This document shows, piece by piece, positions 58,492-64,000 of a stretch of DNA of 64,000 nucleotides. The stretch is from assembly GCF_001442625.1 (NCBI RefSeq), contig NZ_LMZQ01000009.1, positions 1 through 64,000 of the forward strand, read 5' to 3'. The first letter of the stretch is position 1. Each line of letters opens with the position of its first letter. A program made the translations under genes and the position numbers. Source of the stretch: Pedobacter ginsenosidimutans. GTDB lineage: Bacteria; Bacteroidota; Bacteroidia; Sphingobacteriales; Sphingobacteriaceae. The notes under the pieces were generated by a model. The model was not told where the DNA came from, did not search any database, and saw only the letters and a program-made list of their open reading frames with translations.

Positions 58492-58962
58492 ATGAAAAGA
58501 AATATCCTTTACCTTGCTTTGGCAACAATCCCTTTTGCTTATGCCTGTACCCAAAACAATAAAACAGCTACTGGCGCTAAAACTAAAACCGATTCTTTGG
58601 TTAATGAGAACTGTTATGCAGCAGGTTTTGAGAAAGACAGTGCAGCCATGAATTTGAAAATACTGGCCTCTGGTAAAGTTACGGGCTCTTTATTGGTTAA
58701 TTATGCCGAGAAACCGCATAATAATGGTACCATAAACGGAAAATTTAACGGCGATACCTTATTGGTAGATTACCGCTTCAAAACTGGCGAGGACACCGTA
58801 AAAGTTTACACCAATCCATTGGCATTTTTAAAGAAAGATGGAAAACTAATTATGGGGGTGGGACAAATAGAAACCACACTTGGTAGATCTTATTTTATTA
58901 AAGGGAAACCCATTAATTTTGAAGCAGGCAAGTTTGTTTTTCAAGAAGTGGTTTGTAAGTAA
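58492..58962 (+). CDS. Small lipoprotein of unknown function
   Basis: The 156-residue lipoprotein has lipidated Cys19 (FAYAC) followed by TQNNKTATG. The mature part reads as a beta-sandwich: ENCYAAGFEKDSAAMNLKILASGKVTGSLLVNYAEKPHNNGTINGKFNGDTLLVDYRF. I recall similar small lipoproteins in Bacteroidota but no assigned function. A conserved-looking Cys pair (Cys41 and the near-terminal VVCK) could form a disulfide. It lies 75 nt after the bestrophin gene. Confidence 0.65.
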   Translation: MKRNILYLALATIPFAYACTQNNKTATGAKTKTDSLVNENCYAAGFEKDSAAMNLKILASGKVTGSLLVNYAEKPHNNGTINGKFNGDTLLVDYRFKTGEDTVKVYTNPLAFLKKDGKLIMGVGQIETTLGRSYFIKGKPINFEAGKFVFQEVVCK

Positions 58963-58983
58963 AACTAGATTTTTTCAGGTAAA

Positions 58984-59169
58984 ATGAAATCTTTAAGCTT
59001 AAAAATTTTCGTCAGCATAGTGGTTATTTTGATTTTCATTAAAGTAATCTATTCCTTCAATATTGATTATAAACGGGGATTACACTTTGACCATACTATA
59101 GGAAATATTATAATAACGATTTTGGCCGTATTGGTTTTTATAGTCTTGTTTAAATGGTTTAAAAAGTAA
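58984..59169 (+). CDS. Small two-helix membrane protein (61 aa)
   Basis: The 61-residue protein has two hydrophobic segments (FVSIVVILIFIKVIYSF, about 9-25; GNIIITILAVLVFIVLFKWF, about 40-59) and a charged loop (NIDYKRGLHFDHTI) between. It starts 21 nt after the lipoprotein gene on the same strand. No family is recognised; the helix pattern and spacing support it as a real gene. Confidence 0.5.
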   Translation: MKSLSLKIFVSIVVILIFIKVIYSFNIDYKRGLHFDHTIGNIIITILAVLVFIVLFKWFKK

Positions 59170-59269
59170 AAATTATTTGCACCCCCACTACTGGTCTTAG
59201 CGTCTCGCTAAGACCCTTGGTTAGTTTTTGAAATGGATATACAGAATGCACGGAATCTCCAATCAGTTG

Positions 59270-59316
59270 GTCATCCTGTCCAAAGAACTCCTGTGGAGAG
59301 CGGAGTCGAAGGATCT
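59270..59316. repeat. Dispersed repeat, second copy of the 38618-38664 element
   Basis: GTCATCCTGTCCAAAGAACT, then CCTGTGGAGAGC and GTCGAAGGA, match the reverse complement of 38618-38664 at most positions. The gap 59170-59443 holds no gene otherwise. Confidence 0.6.
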
Positions 59317-59443
59317 TTTGAAGTAGATCCTATGTGTCAGAACAAAGATTCTCCACCGCGTTCAGGAAGATAAGTCCCTCATTAACAACTAAAATTTCCT
59401 AAATCAACACCTACTAAAAAGCTTAATAAAATTATTTTAAAAT

Positions 59444-59478
59444 AAATTACTACAATTCCCATAGACTTTATATATTTG
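59444..59478 (+). promoter_or_regulatory. Promoter/operator of the second SUMT gene
   Basis: This stretch matches 49235-49269 at 31 of 35 positions, including the perfect -7 element TATATTTG (59471-59478). The start codon is 39 nt downstream and there is no leader ORF or attenuator here, unlike in the sulfite reductase operon. Confidence 0.65.
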
Positions 59479-59517
59479 TATTATTAACAAACGTATAACG
59501 AGCTTAAATTATCTGTT

Positions 59518-60312
59518 ATGATTTTGAATAAAGTAGAAAAAGCGAACATTGAACCAAGAATTACTTTAATAGGTGCAGGTCCTGGCGACCCGGATTTATT
59601 TAGTTTAAAAGGTGTTAAAGCATTAAAAACAGCTGATGTTGTTTTATATGATGCAAATGTGAACGAGGCTTTATTGTGTCATGCGCCAGATGGTATTCCG
59701 AAAGTTTACGTGGGCAAACGTTCAGATGATGAATCGTTTTCCCAGGATGCTGTTAATAAACTAATTGTTGATTACGCTTTAAACTACGGTCACGTGGTAC
59801 GTTTAAAAAGCGGCGATCCGTTTTTCTTTGCAAAAGGGTATGAAGAAATAGATGCTGCAGAATCGTACAGTATCCCTACCGAAATTATTCCGGGTATTTC
59901 GAGTGCAACGGGTGCGCCAAGTTTGCAAAAGATCCCGATGATTTATAAAGATTTGAGTGAAAGTTTTTGGGCAGTAACCGGAACAAACTCAAAAGGTGAA
60001 ATCTCTGAAGATTTATACATAGCAGCAAAAACCAAAGCTACTATTGTCGTTTTAAACGGAATTGAAAAAGTAAAAGAAATTGCTGCAATATTTCAGGGGG
60101 AAAATAAAAACCTTTTGCCAGTAGCGGTAATTCAAAATGGTTCTACACCAGAAGAAAAAATTGCAGTGGGTATTGTTGATACGATTGCTGAAATTGTTGA
60201 AGATAAAAGAATAACTGCTCCGGCTTTATTGGTTTTTGGAGATGTGGTTTCATTACACCCACAGTTTCAGCCGATCCGCGATTTCTACGAAATTATCGCT
60301 GAAGAATACTAA
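59518..60312 (+). CDS. Second, diverged uroporphyrinogen-III C-methyltransferase-like protein
   Basis: The 264-residue paralogue of the cobA product shares its frame throughout (ITLIGAGPGDPDLFSLKGVKALKTADVVLYDA, IIPGISSATGAPSLQKIP, ALLVFGDVVSLHPQF). Changes fall in conserved SUMT motifs: VRLKGGDPFVFGRG has become VRLKSGDPFFFAKG, and PVTHRG has become PMIYKD. SAM binding may survive, but the porphyrinogen site looks altered. It stands alone behind a copy of the sulfur operon promoter and ends with a strong terminator. It may be a modified methyltransferase, a regulatory relative or a gene losing function. Confidence 0.82.
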   Translation: MILNKVEKANIEPRITLIGAGPGDPDLFSLKGVKALKTADVVLYDANVNEALLCHAPDGIPKVYVGKRSDDESFSQDAVNKLIVDYALNYGHVVRLKSGDPFFFAKGYEEIDAAESYSIPTEIIPGISSATGAPSLQKIPMIYKDLSESFWAVTGTNSKGEISEDLYIAAKTKATIVVLNGIEKVKEIAAIFQGENKNLLPVAVIQNGSTPEEKIAVGIVDTIAEIVEDKRITAPALLVFGDVVSLHPQFQPIRDFYEIIAEEY

Positions 60313-60350
60313 GATATTTTTAAACCAAAAATATATTTGTTTTGTTGTTA

Positions 60351-60380
60351 AAAACCGCTTAAGGATTTAAGCGGTTTTTT
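60351..60380 (+). terminator. Intrinsic terminator after the second SUMT gene
   Basis: AAAACCGCTTAA (60351-60362) and TTAAGCGGTTTT (60367-60378) form a perfect 12-bp stem around GGAT, running into Ts. Confidence 0.88.
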
Positions 60381-60416
60381 GCGTTTGGTAGAAGGAGTTC
60401 CTTGTTTTTAAGCCTG

Positions 60417-60500
60417 ATCCGATAGCTATCGGATGAAGTGGAAGCCCGGAGCGTAGTGAGGACTTATAGCAGAAAGCAGGTCTGTAGCCCGCCATAAAGT
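60417..60500. repeat. REP-like element with perfect 18-nt palindrome
   Basis: ATCCGATAGCTATCGGAT (60417-60434) is a perfect palindrome. It is followed by GTGGAAGCCCGGAGCG and GAGGACTTATAGCAGAAAGC, phrases typical of Bacteroidota intergenic repeats and related to 7040-7100. The rest of 60381-60695 shows no gene. Confidence 0.6.
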
Positions 60501-60695
60501 ACCAACCCACTTACTTTCAAAAACCTCTGCATATATCTGCGAAATCAGCGGGAAACCATAGGCAGGATTCTCCCGCAGATTTAAGCCAATCATGCTAAAA
60601 AAAACCTAGAATAATTAACTAAAAATATAATTTTCATTATTTGCAAAACTCAAAACAATTAGTAACTTACTTAGGTTATCTACACCAAATATTTG

Positions 60696-62108
60696 ATGGA
60701 AATTATACATATAAGCGCCGAGTGTTACCCAGTTGCAAAGGTTGGTGGTTTAGCCGATGTAGTAGGGGCCTTACCAAAATATCAAAATAAATTAGGCCAC
60801 ATTGCCAAAGTGGTTGTTCCTGCGTACGATACTAAATTTATCCGCGAAAGCGAATTTGAAGTAACTTACGATGCATGGGCAAACTACGGTAATCACCATT
60901 TTCAGTACCGCATTTTAAAAGAAAAAACCAATAAATTAGGCTTTGATTTATACGTGATCCATATTCAGGGCTTAACCGACCGCCCAAATGTATATGGCTA
61001 TAGCGACGATACAGAAAGATTTGTGGCTTTCCAGATTGCTACACTTGATTGGATTGTACAATGGGAGCATCGTCCGGATATACTTCATTGCCACGATCAC
61101 CATACAGGTCTAATTCCGTTTATGGTTTCAAATTGCATAAAATATAAAGCAATTAGCGGTGTCCCAACGGTTTTAACCATTCATAATGCCCAATATCAAG
61201 GTCAGTTTGGGTGGGATAAATTATATTATATTCCAGCATTCGATTTGTGGAAAGGTGGTTTACTGGGCTGGGAAGATGCCATTAACCCTTTAGCATCAGC
61301 CATTAAATGCGCCTGGAAAGTAACTACGGTTTCGCCGAGCTACCTGGAGGAGATGATGAACAATGCCCGTGGATTAGAAAGTTTGTTAAGACAAGAGCGC
61401 TGGAAATCAATAGGGATATTAAATGGAATCGATAGTGAGGTTTGGGATCCGGAAACGGACCCGATGCTGAGCAAAGGTTATAATTTAAAAACAGTTGAAA
61501 CTGGTAAACTGGCAAACAAAACAGCCCTCTGTGATGTTTTTCAATTAGATCCGTCAAAACCCCTGTTTACTTTTATCGGTAGATTGGTTGATGAAAAAGG
61601 TGCCGATTTATTGCCCGATATTTTTTATACGGCATTACAACAGCATGGCGATAATATCAATATCCTCGTTTTAGGATCAGGCGATAACTGGGTGGAAGGC
61701 CGGTTAAATCAACTGAAAGACATTTTTACTGGTAAATACAATGCTTACATTGGTTATAATGAGCAAGTTTCGCACGAAATGTATGCTGGTGCAGATTTTC
61801 TGATCATGCCATCGAGAGTGGAGCCTTGTGGTTTAAATCAGCTTTATGCGTTAAGGTATGGAACTGTTCCCATTGTGCGCCGGATTGGTGGATTGAAGGA
61901 TACAGTAATTGACATAGGCGACGGAGGTTTTGGGATTTGCCACGATCAAACGAGTATTTGGGATGTTACTCACGCCATTAACCGTGCTGTTGAGTTATAT
62001 AACGATAAGAAAGCTTTTAAAGCAGTGAGAAAAACAATGATGAAGATAGACCATTCGTGGGATAACGCAGCATTAAATTATATAGAATTATACCAAATAT
62101 TAAAATAA
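60696..62108 (+). CDS. glgA: Glycogen synthase (ADP-glucose type)
   Basis: The 470-residue GT5 enzyme extends alpha-1,4-glucan from ADP-glucose. It begins MEIIHISAECYPVAKVGGLADVVGALPK with the ADP-glucose-binding KVGGL at 15-19; the ATG 60696 is preferred over an overlapping TTG at 60693. DILHCHDHHTGLIPFMV, VLTIHNAQYQGQFG and the C-terminal MPSRVEPCGLNQLYALRYGTVPIVRRIGGLKDTV (catalytic Glu and nucleotide site) are intact. It precedes glgC by 8 nt, forming a glycogen synthesis operon. Confidence 0.94.
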   Translation: MEIIHISAECYPVAKVGGLADVVGALPKYQNKLGHIAKVVVPAYDTKFIRESEFEVTYDAWANYGNHHFQYRILKEKTNKLGFDLYVIHIQGLTDRPNVYGYSDDTERFVAFQIATLDWIVQWEHRPDILHCHDHHTGLIPFMVSNCIKYKAISGVPTVLTIHNAQYQGQFGWDKLYYIPAFDLWKGGLLGWEDAINPLASAIKCAWKVTTVSPSYLEEMMNNARGLESLLRQERWKSIGILNGIDSEVWDPETDPMLSKGYNLKTVETGKLANKTALCDVFQLDPSKPLFTFIGRLVDEKGADLLPDIFYTALQQHGDNINILVLGSGDNWVEGRLNQLKDIFTGKYNAYIGYNEQVSHEMYAGADFLIMPSRVEPCGLNQLYALRYGTVPIVRRIGGLKDTVIDIGDGGFGICHDQTSIWDVTHAINRAVELYNDKKAFKAVRKTMMKIDHSWDNAALNYIELYQILK

Positions 62109-62116
62109 GCTTAAAC

Positions 62117-63385
62117 ATGACTGACAAAGTTTTAGGCGTTATCCTTGGCGGTGGCCAGGGCTCTAGATTATCGCCACTAACACAAACACGTTCTAAACCG
62201 GCAGTTCCAATTGCTGGTAAATACCGATTGGTAGATATTCCGATTTCAAATTGCCTGAATTCTGGAATTCATCGAATGTTTGTGTTAACCCAGTTTAATT
62301 CAGCATCCCTAAACAAACACATTAAAAACACGTATCACTTTAGCCATTTTAGTACGGCCTTTGTTGATATTTTGGCGGCTGAACAAACTGTACAAAACTC
62401 AGGTTGGTTTCAAGGTACGGCTGATGCCGTTCGTCAGTGTATGCATCACATTGTTTCGCACGAGTTCGATTATATTTTAATCTTATCTGGAGATCAATTG
62501 TACCAGATGGACTTTAAGGATATGATTGAAAAACATATCGAAGCCAATGCAGAAATTACCATTGCTACTATTCCGGTAACAGCAAAGGATGCAACAGATT
62601 TTGGTATTTTAAAGGCCGATGAAGAAAACATGATCACCTCTTTTATCGAAAAGCCCAAAACAGGTTTAGAAGATTGGGTTTCGGATACAGGTGAAGAAAT
62701 GCAGGGCGAAGGGCGTAATTTCCTGGCTTCGATGGGTATTTATGTTTTCAACCGCGAGTACCTGATCAATATTTTAAATGAGAACGAAGAAGAAAAGGAT
62801 TTTGGCAAAGAGATTTTGCCTAGAGCAATTTCTCAGAGCAGGGTTTTAAGCTTTCAGTACGAAGGCTATTGGACTGATATTGGAAATATTTCATCTTTTT
62901 TTGAAGCTAATCTGGGCTTAACGGATGAAATTCCTAAATTTAATATGTTCGATAGTAACCACGCTATTTTCACCAGGGCGCGGATGTTGCCCCCTTCAAA
63001 AATTTCGGGTACCACTTTGGATAAAACGATTATTGCTGAAGGCTGTATTATTCAGGCGAGCAAAGTAGAACATGCTGTTTTAGGGATCAGATCAAGGATT
63101 GGAAAGGATACGGTTATTACCAATGCTTATATTATGGGCAGCGATAGGTACCAAACCTTAGAAGAGATACAGGATGAAACGGGCAAAGGAAATTCGCTAA
63201 TAGGTATTGGCGACCGTTGTTTTATTAATAATGCCATCATCGATAAAAACTGCCGCATTGGCAATGATGTAAAAATTAATGGCGGTGATCATTTGGAAGA
63301 TGGAGACTTTGAGCTTTATGCCGTTAAAGATGGTATTGTGGTAATTAAAAAAGGTGCTGTTGTACCTAGTGGAACAGTAATTTAA
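62117..63385 (+). CDS. glgC: Glucose-1-phosphate adenylyltransferase
   Basis: The 422-residue enzyme makes ADP-glucose for GlgA. Nucleotidyltransferase motif GVILGGGQGSRLSPLTQTRSKPAVPIAGKYRLVDIPISNC (7-46), GTADAVRQ, ILSGDQLYQMD, SFIEKPK and GYWTDIGNISSFFEANL are present. A left-handed beta-helix domain follows (IIAEGCIIQASKVEHAVLGIRSRIGKDTVITNAYIMGSDRY), the allosteric half of GlgC. A terminator follows 24 nt after the stop codon. Confidence 0.95.
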   Translation: MTDKVLGVILGGGQGSRLSPLTQTRSKPAVPIAGKYRLVDIPISNCLNSGIHRMFVLTQFNSASLNKHIKNTYHFSHFSTAFVDILAAEQTVQNSGWFQGTADAVRQCMHHIVSHEFDYILILSGDQLYQMDFKDMIEKHIEANAEITIATIPVTAKDATDFGILKADEENMITSFIEKPKTGLEDWVSDTGEEMQGEGRNFLASMGIYVFNREYLINILNENEEEKDFGKEILPRAISQSRVLSFQYEGYWTDIGNISSFFEANLGLTDEIPKFNMFDSNHAIFTRARMLPPSKISGTTLDKTIIAEGCIIQASKVEHAVLGIRSRIGKDTVITNAYIMGSDRYQTLEEIQDETGKGNSLIGIGDRCFINNAIIDKNCRIGNDVKINGGDHLEDGDFELYAVKDGIVVIKKGAVVPSGTVI

Positions 63386-63408
63386 AATAATCATTATTCA
63401 TTAACTAG

Positions 63409-63440
63409 GCCAGTCTCGATTTTTCGGGGCTGGCTTTTTT
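63409..63440 (+). terminator. Intrinsic terminator of glgA-glgC
   Basis: GCCAGTCTCGA (63409-63419) pairs with TCGGGGCTGGC (63424-63434), two G-U wobbles included, and TTTTTT follows. Confidence 0.8.
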
Positions 63441-63446
63441 ATGAAT

Positions 63447-63479
63447 AGACCTTATAGGTTTTTAAAACCTATAAGGTCT
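63447..63479. repeat. Dispersed palindrome (AGACCT...AGGTCT type), copy 2
   Basis: AGACCTTATAGGTTTT and AAAACCTATAAGGTCT are perfect 16-nt inverted arms separated by a single T. It is the same element as 49033-49065. Further AGACTTATAGG-like fragments follow up to 63540. Confidence 0.7.
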
Positions 63480-63607
63480 TAAGTCCTAAAGATACCTATC
63501 GTTTATTGTAAGCTTAATTGGTTTTTTAAGACTTATAGGGGCTTTTTGACATTTCTTCCTAACATTTTTCCGATCGGCTTGTTAGTAAATAAACAAAATT
63601 ATAGTCT

Positions 63608-64000
63608 ATGGCCGAACAGCATCTTTATCAAACAGGAATTATAGGAAATTGCGCTTTCATTGCACACGTAAACAAAAATACTGATATATCATGGCTTTGC
63701 TGGCCACGTTTCGATAGCCCTTTTGTATTTGGCAGTTTATTGGACGAGAAAAAAGGAGGAGAGTTTTCGATTTTACCACAAGGCGAATTTACGTCCACTC
63801 AATATTATATTGAAAATACCAATGTTTTAAGGACAGAAATTACTGCCGAAGACGGGAAATACCGGATTACAGATTTTGCACCACGTTTTCACCTATACGA
63901 TCGCTATTTTAAACCGCTAATGTTCATCAGAAAGATCGAACCTTTGGAAGGGAACCCGCGCATTACCATTAAGTGCGAGCCGGTGTGCGATTATGGGAAA
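63608..64000 (+). CDS. GH15-type glucoamylase/trehalase-like protein (N-terminal part)
   Basis: The frame opens at ATG 63608 and runs off the window after 131 codons. The start MAEQHLYQTGIIGNCAFIAH followed by SWLCWPRFDSPFVFGSLLDEKKGGEFSI is the characteristic N-terminal beta domain of bacterial GH15 enzymes annotated as glucoamylases or trehalases. There is no signal peptide, so it acts in the cytosol. The position after glgA-glgC fits a role in alpha-glucan or trehalose turnover. The catalytic domain lies beyond the window, so substrate cannot be judged. Confidence 0.8.
   Translation, partial: MAEQHLYQTGIIGNCAFIAHVNKNTDISWLCWPRFDSPFVFGSLLDEKKGGEFSILPQGEFTSTQYYIENTNVLRTEITAEDGKYRITDFAPRFHLYDRYFKPLMFIRKIEPLEGNPRITIKCEPVCDYGK

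Noticed and set aside
1..64000. tRNA, rRNA, integrase, transposase or phage genes marking a genomic island
   Set aside because: None seen on either strand by reading; gene content and codon use look continuous across the window.

Overview
The window reads as a chromosomal segment of a Bacteroidota bacterium, most likely a Sphingobacteriaceae member such as Pedobacter (inference). The evidence is low GC, two SusC/SusD pairs, many lipoproteins with a Cys-Lys-Lys start, Bacteroidota-type promoters (TTTG ... TAnnTTTG) close to start codons, and short self-complementary intergenic repeats of the kind common in that family. I saw no rRNA, tRNA, CRISPR array, phage gene or transposase.

Layout. 1-9018 is a mixed housekeeping and accessory stretch: the end of a DUF4159-like protein, a small gene, a TetR/SMR-efflux/pentapeptide-repeat cluster, an Lrp-type regulator divergent from serC-DUF1015, a ThuA-like secreted protein, a DUF1543 protein and an FAD-dependent oxidoreductase. 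9019-35227 is a large glycan/glycoprotein utilisation region. A 955-bp control region with two LacI-type operators precedes an 11-gene operon: two tandem SusC-SusD-FAS1-lipoprotein modules, then two phosphodiesterase-like/LamG lipoproteins flanking an M60 metallopeptidase. After a strong terminator come a GH2 beta-galactosidase with a third copy of the same operator, a GH27 alpha-galactosidase and a second M60 peptidase. The combination suggests attack on galactose-bearing glycoproteins.

36709-46756 is an NRPS-independent hydroxamate siderophore locus. A decarboxylase, an IucA/IucC-acyltransferase fusion, an N-hydroxylase and a second IucA/IucC enzyme lie on the minus strand, divergent from a TonB-dependent receptor. 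The divergent promoters carry the same 11-nt site in the same position, a candidate iron operator. A metallophosphoesterase follows.

48331-60312 is an assimilatory sulfate reduction region: Rrf2 regulator, sulfite reductase, SUMT, a siroheme-synthase/TSUP-permease fusion, APS reductase, CysD and CysN, then a bestrophin-like channel, small proteins and a second, diverged SUMT. The most striking find is in the sulfite reductase leader. A 22-codon ORF with three consecutive Cys codons is followed by an intrinsic terminator just before the gene, with a possible competing antiterminator. This looks like a ribosome-mediated cysteine attenuator. Its promoter is almost identical over 35 nt to the one in front of the distant second SUMT gene.

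60696-64000 holds glycogen/alpha-glucan genes: glgA, glgC and the start of a GH15-type glucoamylase. All functional calls come from reading motifs; no database search was run.
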